Assembly (NCBI GenBank): GCA_036525535.1
Contig: DATDAH010000152.1
Span: forward strand, 1 to 29,244
DNA: 29,244 bases
Direction of reading: 5' to 3'
DNA from: DATDAH01 sp036525535
GTDB taxonomy: Bacteria > Actinomycetota > Acidimicrobiia > Acidimicrobiales > DATDAH01
In this document: one piece after another, positions 1 through 7,550 of the stretch
How the letters are laid out: each line of letters begins with the position of its first letter
Position numbering within the stretch: position 1 is the stretch's first letter
Position numbers and translations under genes: made by a program
The notes under the pieces: model-generated
What the model was told of the DNA's origin: nothing
What the model saw: the letters and a program-made list of their open reading frames with translations, nothing else
Databases searched by the model: none

Positions 1-2
1 AG

Positions 3-995
3 GGACGAGGAGGGCCCAAGGGCAAGGGCCAACAATGGGGCAAGGGGTCGGGCGGCCCTCCCCGAGCCCGTCGCAGTGGCGGTACGCGTCCGGCCAAGCC
101 GGTCCGGGACGACGGCCGCCGAGGACCGAAGGAATGGGGCGGTGTCGCCCGCCGGGGCGCGGGCGAACTGGAGACGCCGCGACCGGACACGGCCACCGAC
201 GAGTGGCGCAAGGCGGTGCAGCGGGCCCAGGACGACGGGGGGACCGGTCCCGGCGGCGCGGTCGCCGCGCTGGACGAGTGGGTCGAGGACGACGAGTTCT
301 ACGAGGACGTCGACGAGAGCGGCCATGCCCCGGACTCGACCCGGGAAGCCCGGGGCCAGGTCGACGTCAACCTGTCCGATGACGACAAGGCGAAGCTGGT
401 CCGGGAGTCGGGCAAGCGGGCCGGCGACCACGAGAAGCGGATCAAGGAGGCGGCGAAGGCCTTCCGGGCCGAGCGCTTCGAGGACGCCCGCCGGATCCTG
501 GGCGACCTGGCCGAGATCGCCCCGTCGGTGCCCGCCGTGCGGGAGCTCAACGGGCTGACCCTCTACCGCCTGCGCCGCTGGAAGCTGGCCGCGGCCGAGC
601 TCGAGGCGTTCCGGGCCTTGACCAAGTCCACCGAGCAGCACCCCGTGTTGGCCGACTGCTATCGGGCCCTGAAGCGGCCCGACGCCGTGGCCAAGCTCTG
701 GGACGAGCTGCGCGAGGCGTCGCCCTCGGCCGAACTGGTCACGGAAGGCCGCATCGTGGCTGCCGGCACCTTGGCCGACAAGGGCAAGCTCCAGGAGGCC
801 ATCAACCTGCTCTCGCAGGGCAAGTGGCGCCTGCCCCGCCAGCCCCGGGAGCACCACCTGCGCCGGGCCTACGCCCTGGCCGACCTCTTCGAGCGGGCCG
901 GGGACGTCACCCACGCCCGCGACCTCTTCGAGCGCATCCAGCGGGCCGACGCCCGCTTCGGCGACGTCAACCGCCGCCTCAAGGCCCTGAAGTAG
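3..995 (+). CDS. TPR-repeat protein, 5' truncated by the window edge
   Basis: The reading frame is open from the first bases of the window to a TAG at 993-995, so the start lies upstream. The first 50 or so visible codons encode a basic, Gly/Arg/Lys/Pro-rich low-complexity segment. An acidic linker follows (DEWVEDDEFYEDVDES), then about 190 residues of helical repeats. Motifs such as 'AAKAFRAERFEDARRILGDLAEIAP' and 'YRLRRWKLAAAELEAFRAL' (split here only as short examples) have the spacing of tetratricopeptide repeats. TPR proteins are normally protein-interaction scaffolds; no catalytic domain is visible. A GTG at 216 could serve as an internal start, but coding character continues well before it. 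A TPR protein occupies the equivalent place upstream of the HAD phosphatase and tlyA in mycobacteria (recalled, not checked), which supports orthology. Function is unknown. Confidence 0.75.
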   Translation, partial: GRGGPKGKGQQWGKGSGGPPRARRSGGTRPAKPVRDDGRRGPKEWGGVARRGAGELETPRPDTATDEWRKAVQRAQDDGGTGPGGAVAALDEWVEDDEFYEDVDESGHAPDSTREARGQVDVNLSDDDKAKLVRESGKRAGDHEKRIKEAAKAFRAERFEDARRILGDLAEIAPSVPAVRELNGLTLYRLRRWKLAAAELEAFRALTKSTEQHPVLADCYRALKRPDAVAKLWDELREASPSAELVTEGRIVAAGTLADKGKLQEAINLLSQGKWRLPRQPREHHLRRAYALADLFERAGDVTHARDLFERIQRADARFGDVNRRLKALK

Positions 996-1014
996 CCCGC
1001 CGACCACCTTCCCC

Positions 1015-1563
1015 ATGGGGAACACCTACGCCAACGTGACGGTGGTCGACACGACGGTCGACGACGTCGTCCGCGCCCTCGGTGCCGCCGAGGCCCTCGT
1101 CGCCGGCGGTGACGGGGCCGTCGTGGTGTTCGCCGCGGCTGACGAGCACGACGGGTTCTCGGCGGGGATCACCGCCCGGATGCTCTCGACGGCGCTGGAG
1201 CGGCCGGCCCTGGAAGTGGCCGTCTTCGACGACGACCTGCTGCAGTACCAGCTGTTCGTCGACGGCGAGCTGGTCGATGAGGCGGCGGTGCCGGAGGACG
1301 TCGCCGCCGAGATGGTCGACGAGAGCGCCGGCGAGGTGATCCCGGTGTCGTCGCCCGACCGGCTTGTCGCCGCCCTCGGCCGTGGGTCCCTCGTCGCGAT
1401 GGCCGAAGTGCTCGCCACCGAAGACCTGGTCTTCGTGAGCGAGCTCCACGAGCGCCTGGCCGCCGCCCTCGAGCTGCCCACCTGGGCCGCGGGCTGGGGC
1501 TTCCACTACCTCGACGAGGATCCCGACGAGCTGCCCGTCCCCGTCATCCGCACCCCCGCCTGA
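1015..1563 (+). CDS. Conserved hypothetical protein, 182 aa
   Basis: The protein begins MGNTYANVTV and ends with a motif rich in aromatic residues, TWAAGWGFHYLDED. It is acidic, has no signal peptide or membrane segment, and looks like a small soluble alpha/beta protein. I do not recognise a named family. The ATG at 1015 lies 19 bases after the stop of the TPR gene, with no clear ribosome binding site between them, so translation may be coupled or depend on a weak signal. The stop codon sits inside a hairpin shared with the convergent gene at 1577-2473. Third-codon-position GC is high and the frame is uninterrupted, so it is very likely a real gene. No function is proposed. Confidence 0.7.
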   Translation: MGNTYANVTVVDTTVDDVVRALGAAEALVAGGDGAVVVFAAADEHDGFSAGITARMLSTALERPALEVAVFDDDLLQYQLFVDGELVDEAAVPEDVAAEMVDESAGEVIPVSSPDRLVAALGRGSLVAMAEVLATEDLVFVSELHERLAAALELPTWAAGWGFHYLDEDPDELPVPVIRTPA

Positions 1564-1581
1564 CGCCGTCGCGGCGTCAGG
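1559..1581. terminator. Hairpin between convergent genes containing both stop codons
   Basis: The arms CCTGACGCC (1559-1567) and GGCGTCAGG (1573-1581) are perfectly complementary, and the G1568-C1572 pair closes a 3-base loop. The TGA of the plus-strand gene and the TGA of the minus-strand gene lie in opposite arms and pair with each other. There is no T-run, which is common in GC-rich actinobacteria. A bidirectional terminator is the simplest reading. Confidence 0.6.
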
Positions 1582-2473
1582 GTTCGAGCGCTTCGAGCTC
1601 GTTGGTGGCCTCGTCGAGCTCGGCGGCGGCCGCTTCGGCCCGTTCGTGGGCCTCCGCCAGCAGGGTGGCGGCCCGGTCCCGGGCGTCGACGGCCCGGGCG
1701 GCCGCGTCCTCGGCCCGTTCGAGGTCGGCCTGGGCCTGCGCCAATTCCGCTTCGGCTTCCCTGACGGCCGAAGTGGCCCTTGCCCTCTCCTCGTCGGCGT
1801 CCTCGAGGGCCTCGTCCTCGGCGTCGGCCGCCTTCTCGGCTCGGGCCAGGGCCCGGTTGGCGGCGTCGGCCTCCTTGGCCGCCTCCTTCTGACGCTTGGT
1901 CGCCCGGCGGATGGCCAGCTGGTCGGGCGGCCGATCCGACGGGGCCGCCTTGGCCTTGGCCTTCGCCTTAGCGGGGGCCTTCCTCGGTGTGGCCCGCGGC
2001 ACCGGCGCGGCCAGGCCGAGGCCGAAGGCGTCGGGAGCCGGCACCTCGAGAAGTCGACCTCGGGTCAAGTCGTCGGTGGCGTCCTCGTCGGCGACGACGG
2101 CGAGCAGCGCGGCGGCGAGGTCGGCCCGGTCGGTCGGCCGCGTCTCGAGCCGTCCGGCCGCGGCCGACGCGGCGGCATTGACCGCCTCCCGCAGGTCGCC
2201 GATCGCCTCCCGCAGGTCGTCGCCCCCGCCCTCCCGCACCGCCTCGGCGGCTTCGAGGAGCGGGGCCAGCGTGGGGTCGTCGGTCAGCGCCAGCTGGTCC
2301 ACGGCCCAGACGAGCCGGGTGGGCTTGCGCAGAGCCGTGACCTCGGCCGCATCGTCCTTCTGGCCCGCCGCCTTCAGCGCCTTGGCCAGGCCGTTGCGGG
2401 CGGCGACGAAGTCCTCGGGCGGCGTGGCGAACAGCTCGTCCAGTGCTCGATCGAGGTCGACGTCGTCCGCCAT
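1577..2473 (-). CDS. Alanine-rich coiled-coil protein, unknown function, 298 aa
   Basis: The N-terminal part (about residues 1-150) contains the stretches EDFVAARNGLAKALKAAG and LRKPTRLVWAVDQLAL. I recall similar stretches in an uncharacterised actinobacterial family (roughly 'eFvaaRnaLakeLraaGd...LrkPtvaaWavNqla'). A flexible Lys/Ala/Pro linker (about 160-178) leads to a long alanine/glutamate-rich heptad region (about 185-295) predicted to be a coiled coil. There is no signal peptide or membrane segment. The ATG at 2473 is 78 bases downstream of the stop of the E1 gene on the same strand. It could be read through from the bkd operon or have its own weak promoter; no good -10 box was seen. 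Role unknown; a DNA-associated or scaffold role would be a guess. Confidence 0.75.
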   Translation of the reverse strand: MADDVDLDRALDELFATPPEDFVAARNGLAKALKAAGQKDDAAEVTALRKPTRLVWAVDQLALTDDPTLAPLLEAAEAVREGGGDDLREAIGDLREAVNAAASAAAGRLETRPTDRADLAAALLAVVADEDATDDLTRGRLLEVPAPDAFGLGLAAPVPRATPRKAPAKAKAKAKAAPSDRPPDQLAIRRATKRQKEAAKEADAANRALARAEKAADAEDEALEDADEERARATSAVREAEAELAQAQADLERAEDAAARAVDARDRAATLLAEAHERAEAAAAELDEATNELEALEP

Positions 2474-2504
2474 CGCACCCAGCCTGCCGAACTTGCGCCG
2501 GTTA

Positions 2505-2522
2505 CACCACAGATCCGTGGTG
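2505..2522 (-). terminator. Possible hairpin terminator after the E1/E2 operon
   Basis: The inverted repeat CACCAC-(6)-GTGGTG lies 30-47 bases past the stop codon of the fused E1 gene on the minus strand and upstream of the coiled-coil gene. The 6-bp stem is modest and has no T-tract, so it may only attenuate transcription. Confidence 0.35.
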
Positions 2523-2551
2523 GAGGCGACGCACGTTCGGGTGGAGGGGCG

Positions 2552-4684
2552 TCAGAAGGCGAGGAGGTCCCGCGCCGCGGTGTCGATGTCGGCGACCTGT
2601 GGGAGGACTGCCGCCTCGAGCGTCGGCTCGTAGGGGACGTGGCAGTCGGCGGCGGCCACCCGACGGACCGGGGCATCGAGGTCGGTGAAGCAGGCTTCGC
2701 CGATCCAGGCCCCGATCTCGCCGCCCCAACCACCGGACAGCACGTCCTCGTGCACCACCAACGCCCGACCCGTCCGGGCGACGGACTCGGCCACCAGCTC
2801 CTGGTCCCACGGACTGATGGTGCGCAGGTCGATGACCTCCACCTCGGCTCCGCCGTCAGCGGCGATGGCGTCGGCCGCCTCGACGGACTTCTGCACGGTC
2901 GCGCCCCAGGTGACGATCGTCAGGTGTCGACCGGGCCGGCGGATCACGCCCTGACCGAGCGGGACCAGGTGGTCCGGCCCCGGGAAGGGGTCTTTGGCGT
3001 AGGGCTGGCGCAGCAGGTGCTTGTGCTCGCAGAAGAGGACGGGGTCCTCACCGGCCAGCGCCGCCCGTAGGAGGCCCACGGCGTCGGCGGCCCGGGAGGG
3101 GAAGGCGACGGCGAGGCCCGGGACGTGCGCGAAGATCGACTCGCCGCACTGGGAGTGCCAGATCGCTCCGCCGGTCAGGTAACCGCCGATCGGCACCCGT
3201 ACGACCATCGGGCAGGTGAACGCCCCGTTGGAACGCCAGCGGATGGTCGCCGCCTCGCTCTTGAGCTGCTGGGTGGCGGGCCAGATGTAGTCGAAGAACT
3301 GGATCTCGGGCACCGGGCGCAGGCCCCGGATGGCCTGGCCGACGGCCCGACCGATGATGTTGGCCTCGGCCAGCGGGGTGTTGTAGCAGCGGGCCTGGCC
3401 GAACTCCCGCTGCAGGCCGTGGGTGGTGCCGAACACACCTCCCTTGCCCTCGAGCTGGGCCAGGACCGCTTCCCGGGCGTCGGCCACGTCCTCGCCGAAG
3501 ACCCGGATGCGCTCGTCGTCGGCCATCGCCTCGTGCAGCGCCCGGTTGAGCGCGTCGCCCAGGCTCACGGGCTCACCGTCACCCGGGTCGTCGCGCCCCA
3601 CCAGCCGATCGGGCGCCCTGACGTTGGCCAGGACCGTGGTCGGGTCGGGCCGGCCCGCGGCCAGCGCCGCTTGGGCCGCCTCCGCGACCAGAGCCCTGGC
3701 CGACTCGCCGATGCCGGCCACCTCGTCGGGGGTCAGGGCCCCGGCCGAGACGAGGGTCTCGGCCATGCGGGCCATGGGGTCGTGGGCCGCTTCGAGGGCC
3801 AATTCGTCCTCCGTCCGGTACTTGGACTGGGTGTCCGCCGACGAGTGGGAGTAGGGCCGGGTCACGTCGACGTGGAGGAGGGCGGGGCCGACACCGGCGC
3901 GTACGTGGGCGATGGCTTTGGCCCCCCGCTTGCGCACCTTCCAGTAGTCGGTGCCGTCGAAGCGGTGGATCTCGAGGCCGGCGAAGCCCCGGACCATGTC
4001 CGACACCGGTGCCGGGGCCTGGTCGGCCGTGGGCACCGAGATGGCGTAACCGTTGTCGGCGACGACGAAGAGCACCGGCAGGTGGAGGGTGCACGCGGTG
4101 TTCAGGCTCTCCCAGAACTCGCCCTCGGAGCAGGCCCCCTCACCCAGCGAGACGTAGGTCAGCTCGTCGCCGTGGGCCCCCGGGCCGGGGAGGTTGGGGC
4201 GGCGAGAGAGATAACGGGCGGCCTCGGCGCAGCCCACCGCGGGCAGGCACTGGGTCCCGGTCGGGCTGGACTGGGTGACGATGTGGCGTTCCGCGTGGCC
4301 CCAGTGCGCCGGCATCTGGCGGCCGCCGGAAGCCGGGTCGTCGGCCGAGCCGACGGCCTGGAGCAGGACCTCGTAGGGCGAGACGCCGAGGCCGAGGACG
4401 AGGGCCAGGTCCCGGTAGTAGGGGAAGAACCAGTCGTGACCGGGTCGGAGGTGACGGGCCAGACCGAGGAGCAGGGCCTCGTGGCCCGCACCCGAGATCT
4501 GGAAGTAGACCCGGCTCTGCTTCTGGAGGTTGATCTCCCGATCGTCGATGGCCCGGGACACGTTGGCCAGGCAGAAGTCGTCGACGGCCTCGGCCGTGGA
4601 CACGCCCCGGATGGACGTCGGGGCGTCCGGTCGGGCCTCGGGGGCCAGGGGATGGCGGGTCGCCGGCTCGTCGAGGGCGGTCAT
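2552..4684 (-). CDS. 2-oxoacid dehydrogenase E1, fused alpha and beta subunits (branched-chain type)
   Basis: This 710-residue protein joins an E1 alpha-like half (about residues 30-345) to an E1 beta-like half (about 371-710). The thiamine-diphosphate motif of the alpha half runs from GEGACSEGEF (181-190) to ADNGYAIS (209-216). The alpha half also has the SHSSADT phosphorylation-loop-like segment near 279-285. The beta half begins with VSLGDALNRALHEAM and carries GEDVADAREAV and the PLAEANIIGRAVG region. The complex decarboxylates a 2-oxoacid and passes the acyl group to the lipoyl arm of E2. Fused E1 chains of about 650-730 residues are known for branched-chain-type complexes. Its start overlaps the E2 stop (ATGA at 4681-4684), so the two are translationally coupled. 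Substrate preference (branched-chain oxoacids, acetoin or pyruvate) cannot be settled from sequence alone. No E3 gene is in the window. Confidence 0.9.
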   Translation of the reverse strand: MTALDEPATRHPLAPEARPDAPTSIRGVSTAEAVDDFCLANVSRAIDDREINLQKQSRVYFQISGAGHEALLLGLARHLRPGHDWFFPYYRDLALVLGLGVSPYEVLLQAVGSADDPASGGRQMPAHWGHAERHIVTQSSPTGTQCLPAVGCAEAARYLSRRPNLPGPGAHGDELTYVSLGEGACSEGEFWESLNTACTLHLPVLFVVADNGYAISVPTADQAPAPVSDMVRGFAGLEIHRFDGTDYWKVRKRGAKAIAHVRAGVGPALLHVDVTRPYSHSSADTQSKYRTEDELALEAAHDPMARMAETLVSAGALTPDEVAGIGESARALVAEAAQAALAAGRPDPTTVLANVRAPDRLVGRDDPGDGEPVSLGDALNRALHEAMADDERIRVFGEDVADAREAVLAQLEGKGGVFGTTHGLQREFGQARCYNTPLAEANIIGRAVGQAIRGLRPVPEIQFFDYIWPATQQLKSEAATIRWRSNGAFTCPMVVRVPIGGYLTGGAIWHSQCGESIFAHVPGLAVAFPSRAADAVGLLRAALAGEDPVLFCEHKHLLRQPYAKDPFPGPDHLVPLGQGVIRRPGRHLTIVTWGATVQKSVEAADAIAADGGAEVEVIDLRTISPWDQELVAESVARTGRALVVHEDVLSGGWGGEIGAWIGEACFTDLDAPVRRVAAADCHVPYEPTLEAAVLPQVADIDTAARDLLAF

Positions 4685-5901
4685 CGGGCTTCGTCCTCCC
4701 AGTCACGTCGTTCCAGGGTGTCCCGGACCTGCGCGGCGAACGCCGATGCATAGGCCCCGTCGAACGCCCGGTGGTCGAAGGAGAGAGCCAGGTTCCCAAC
4801 GGGATGGAAGGCCAGGCCGTGGCCGCCGTGCGTCAGCGGGACGGCGACCGGCCGGATCTTCACGCCGTCGGTGGACAGGATCGCCGCCTGGGGCTGGTTG
4901 ATGATCGGGGCCGTGAGCAGGGTCCCGTAGCGCCCGGCGTTGGTCAGCGTGAACGTCCCGCCGGCGTAGTCGTCGGCGGCCAGGCGGTGCTCCCGGGCCG
5001 CCGACGCGCTCTCCTTCAAGGCGGCGGCGAGCGCCGCGAGGCGGAGGTCGTTGGCGTTCCGGACGACGGGAACGACCAGGCCTTCGAAGTCGAGGTCGAC
5101 GGCGATGCCGAGGTGAACGGCGTCGTACACGTCGAGGCCCTCCGGTGTGACGTGGGCGTTGAGGAGCGGGAAGTCGGCCACGGCATCGATGACCGCCCGG
5201 GCGATGAAGGGGAGCCAGGTGAGGCCGGTCCGCTCCTTGACCGGTTCGACCCGGGCGAAGTCGACTTCGACGACGACCAGCGTGTGGGCCGCCGTGGCCA
5301 GCGAGGTGACCAGGTTCCGGCCGATGGTCCGCCGGATCGCGGTGAAGGCGACCTGACGCACCCCGGGCCGGTCCGGCGCCGGGGGGGCCGCCTCGACCAG
5401 GGCCAGCACGTCGTCCCGGGTGATCCGCCCGTCCCGCCCCGATCCGTCGATCGTCGCCGGATCCAGATCGTGCTCGCCCACCAACCGACGGACGACGGGC
5501 GACAAGAACGTCGTCCCATCGCTCCGCCTCCGCTCCGCCGGCTCCTCCGATGCGCCAGACGGTGCCCGCGGCTCTGCTTCGCGGAGTGGCGTCGACGCCT
5601 GATCCTCGTCCTCGGCCACCTGCTCGTCGACGTCCGGGGTCTGAGCCGCACCGTCGGTGGTGATGCGAGCGAGGAGCTGGCCGATGGGGACGGTGTCGCC
5701 CTCGGGGACCAGCAGCTCGGCGACCACGCCGGCGACGGGAGACGGGATCTCCGAATCGACCTTGTCGGTCGAGATCTCGAGCAGCGACTCGTCCACCGCG
5801 ATGGGGTCCCCGGGCGCCTTCAACCAGGCCGTGATCGTGCCCTCGGTGACGGTTTCGCCCATCTGGGGCATCGTCACCTCGGTGATCCCTGGTTCGGCCA
5901 T
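4681..5901 (-). CDS. Dihydrolipoamide acyltransferase E2 of a 2-oxoacid dehydrogenase complex
   Basis: From the ATG at 5901 the protein has 406 residues. It has one lipoyl domain (about 5-82, lipoylated Lys47 in STDKVDS), an acidic/Pro linker, a peripheral subunit-binding domain (about 132-170, LSPVVRRLVGEHDLDPATI), and a catalytic acyltransferase domain ending in DHRAFDG (His377, Asp381). It accepts the acyl group from E1 on the lipoyl arm and transfers it to CoA. An in-frame GTG at 5952 would add 17 residues. I prefer 5901 because a GGGGGA lies just upstream and a TACGGT -10-like box (5939-5944) falls inside the longer version. It is the first gene of the minus-strand operon and overlaps the fused E1 by 4 bases. 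Confidence 0.9.
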   Translation of the reverse strand: MAEPGITEVTMPQMGETVTEGTITAWLKAPGDPIAVDESLLEISTDKVDSEIPSPVAGVVAELLVPEGDTVPIGQLLARITTDGAAQTPDVDEQVAEDEDQASTPLREAEPRAPSGASEEPAERRRSDGTTFLSPVVRRLVGEHDLDPATIDGSGRDGRITRDDVLALVEAAPPAPDRPGVRQVAFTAIRRTIGRNLVTSLATAAHTLVVVEVDFARVEPVKERTGLTWLPFIARAVIDAVADFPLLNAHVTPEGLDVYDAVHLGIAVDLDFEGLVVPVVRNANDLRLAALAAALKESASAAREHRLAADDYAGGTFTLTNAGRYGTLLTAPIINQPQAAILSTDGVKIRPVAVPLTHGGHGLAFHPVGNLALSFDHRAFDGAYASAFAAQVRDTLERRDWEDEAR

Positions 5902-5938
5902 AACGGGTCCCCCAGGTCCCGACGGTCCTGTCTCGGCC

Positions 5939-5944
5939 ACCGTA
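5939..5944 (-). promoter_or_regulatory. Candidate -10 box (TACGGT) for the E2-E1 operon
   Basis: On the minus strand the hexamer TACGGT fits the TAnnnT pattern seen before other genes here. It predicts a start near 5932 and a leader of about 30 bases before the E2 ATG at 5901. No convincing -35 element was seen. Confidence 0.4.
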
Positions 5945-5962
5945 ACTGTCACTACCCCTGCC

Positions 5963-5968
5963 TAGGTT
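5963..5968 (+). promoter_or_regulatory. Candidate -10 box (TAGGTT) for the SSB-like gene
   Basis: TAGGTT fits the recurring TAnnnT pattern and lies in the divergent region between the E2 gene and the SSB-like gene. It predicts transcription starting near 5975, which would exclude the TTG at 5967 as a start and favour the ATG at 6030. Confidence 0.4.
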
Positions 5969-6029
5969 GGATCAGGTCGCTTCCCCCGACCCGTCATCAC
6001 CACGCGTCCGCGTGGAGGAGGAAGCTGTC

Positions 6030-6410
6030 ATGCCCGATCCCGTCGTCCCGACCCTGAACCTGGCCGTGCTGAGGGGCCATCTGTCCCGGGCCCCCGAGGA
6101 GGTGGCCCTCGCCTCGGGCGACCTGCTCGTGCGCTACGAGGTCACCGTGCCCCGCGCCGACGTGCGGGCCGACACCGTGCCCGTCGTCGCCGTCAGCCCG
6201 CCGGCCCACGCCCGTGGCCTCGACGCCGGGACCGAGGTCGTCGTCGTCGGCCGCACCCGCCGCCGCTTCTGGTCGGCCGGGGGTGCCACCCGCTCCCAGG
6301 TCGAGGTGCTGGCGCGCGCCGTCGTCCCCGCCCGCCGTCGGGCCGGCGCCACTCGGGCCCTGGGGCAGGCGCTCGCTACCCTGGAGGCGTTCGCACACCA
6401 AGAGGAGTGA
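6030..6410 (+). CDS. SSB-like OB-fold protein, 126 aa
   Basis: The segment LAVLRGHLSRAPEEVALASG followed by LVRYEVTVPRADV and VVVVGRTRRRFW has the strand pattern and spacing of bacterial single-stranded-DNA-binding OB folds. The ATG at 6030 is chosen because GGAGGAGGA (6014-6022) stands 7 bases upstream; a TTG at 5967 is the only longer option. The protein is shorter than the housekeeping SSB (about 150-180 residues) and ends in LEAFAHQEE. It therefore lacks the acidic DDxPF tip that recruits partner proteins. It is probably a paralogue or specialised SSB, and nucleic-acid binding is inferred from fold only. The ribosome binding site of the aldolase gene lies across its stop codon. Confidence 0.65.
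   Translation: MPDPVVPTLNLAVLRGHLSRAPEEVALASGDLLVRYEVTVPRADVRADTVPVVAVSPPAHARGLDAGTEVVVVGRTRRRFWSAGGATRSQVEVLARAVVPARRRAGATRALGQALATLEAFAHQEE
6377..6382 (+). promoter_or_regulatory. Candidate -10 box (TACCCT) for the aldolase gene
   Basis: TACCCT lies inside the 3' end of the SSB-like gene. It predicts a start near 6389 and a leader of about 26 bases before the GTG at 6415, which has its own AGAGGAG ribosome binding site at 6401-6407. Confidence 0.35.
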
Positions 6411-6414
6411 CTCC

Positions 6415-7470
6415 GTGACCGATCTCGCGAGCCTGCTGGGCGACGAGGCCGATTCCCTGCTCGCCCACGAGTCCAAGGGCATCCCCGCCGCCGACCTGCA
6501 CCTGCCGGGCCCCGACTACATCACGCGGGTGCTCGAGCAGAGCGACCGCTCGCCCCAGGTCCTGCGCAGCCTGCAGTCGCTGTTCGACCACGGGCGCCTG
6601 GGCGGCTCCGGTTACGTGTCCATCCTCCCGGTGGACCAGGGCATCGAGCACTCCGGCGCGGCATCGTTCGCACCGAACCCCAAGTACTTCGACCCGAGCA
6701 ACATCTGCGAGCTGGCGGTCGAGGGCGGCTGCAACGGCGTGGCCTCGACCTTCGGCGTGCTCGGCGCGGTGTCCCGGCGCTACGCGCACAGGATCCCGTT
6801 CATCGCCAAGATCAACCACGCCGAGATGCTCACGTACCCGAACGACGCCGACCAGGTCATGTACGGCTCGGTCCAGCAGGCCTACGACCTCGGCGCCGCC
6901 GGCGTCGGCGCCACCATCTACTACGGCTCCGACCGCGCCACCCGTCAGATCCAGGAGGTCTCCGAGGCCTTTCAGGAGGCCCACGAGCTGGGCATGTTCA
7001 CCGTCCTCTGGGCGTACCTGCGCAACAGCGCCTTCAAGGTCGACGACGTGGACTACCACCTGGCGGCCGACCTCACCGGGCAGGCCAACCACATGGCGGT
7101 CACCATCGAGGCCGACATCGTCAAGCAGAAGCAGCCGGAGAACAACGGCGGCTACAACGCCATCGCCGGCTACGGCAAGACCCACAAGCTCGTCTATGAC
7201 GAGCTGACCAGCGACCACCCCATCGACCTGACCCGCTGGCAGGTGGCCAACTGCTACATGGGCCGCATCGGCCTGATCAACAGTGGCGGGGCCTCCGCCG
7301 GCGCCGACGACCTGGCTCAGGCCGTGCGCACCGCGGTCATCAACAAGCGGGCCGGCGGCCTCGGCCTCATCAGCGGGCGCAAGGCGTTCCAGCGACCGAC
7401 GGCCGAGGGCGTCGAGCTGCTCAACGCCATCCAGGACGTCTTCCTCGACGACGCGGTGACCATCGCGTGA
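6415..7470 (+). CDS. Class I fructose-bisphosphate aldolase (DhnA/FbaB type)
   Basis: This 351-residue protein matches the DhnA-type class I aldolases that cleave or form fructose 1,6-bisphosphate through a lysine Schiff base. Visible family motifs are VDQGIEHS (73-80), FIAKINHAEML (130-139), the GATIYYGSDRATRQIQE phosphate-site region and IEADIVKQKQPENNGG (231-246), in which Lys237 is the likely Schiff-base lysine. The GTG at 6415 follows AGAGGAG by 7 bases; the open frame extends further upstream only as a shadow of the SSB-like gene. The enzyme sits just before korA/korB, which link central carbon flux to ferredoxin. A hairpin follows the stop, so the aldolase is probably expressed separately from korAB. 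Metal-dependent class II aldolase is excluded by the motifs. Confidence 0.92.
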   Translation: MTDLASLLGDEADSLLAHESKGIPAADLHLPGPDYITRVLEQSDRSPQVLRSLQSLFDHGRLGGSGYVSILPVDQGIEHSGAASFAPNPKYFDPSNICELAVEGGCNGVASTFGVLGAVSRRYAHRIPFIAKINHAEMLTYPNDADQVMYGSVQQAYDLGAAGVGATIYYGSDRATRQIQEVSEAFQEAHELGMFTVLWAYLRNSAFKVDDVDYHLAADLTGQANHMAVTIEADIVKQKQPENNGGYNAIAGYGKTHKLVYDELTSDHPIDLTRWQVANCYMGRIGLINSGGASAGADDLAQAVRTAVINKRAGGLGLISGRKAFQRPTAEGVELLNAIQDVFLDDAVTIA

Positions 7471-7480
7471 TCAGGCCCGC

Positions 7481-7508
7481 GGCGATGCACCCGGATGGGG
7501 GTGCCGCC
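7481..7508 (+). terminator. Hairpin between aldolase and korA
   Basis: GGCG-at-GCACCC pairs with GGGTGC-CGCC (7499-7508), giving a 10-bp stem with a 2-base bulge and a 6-base loop. It starts 10 bases after the aldolase stop and ends just before the TAGGGT box of korA. It is a likely terminator without a T-run. Confidence 0.5.
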
Positions 7509-7511
7509 CGG

Positions 7512-7517
7512 TAGGGT
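7512..7517 (+). promoter_or_regulatory. Candidate -10 box (TAGGGT) for korAB
   Basis: TAGGGT predicts a transcription start near 7524 and a leader of about 27 bases. The korA ribosome binding site AAGGAGAG is at 7541-7548, before the GTG at 7551. No recognisable -35 box was seen. Confidence 0.45.
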
Positions 7518-7550
7518 CGACAGCCGGACCAGAGAGCTCAAAGGAGAGAC

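Noticed and set aside
1..60. G-rich start of the window as a G-quadruplex or regulatory region
   Set aside because: It is in frame with the TPR gene and encodes a Gly/Lys/Arg-rich segment; the G runs are explained by codon composition.
5902..5952. GTG at 5952 as the E2 start
   Set aside because: The extra 17 residues match no lipoyl-domain feature, and a TACGGT -10-like box lies within them. The ATG at 5901 has a GGGGGA upstream.
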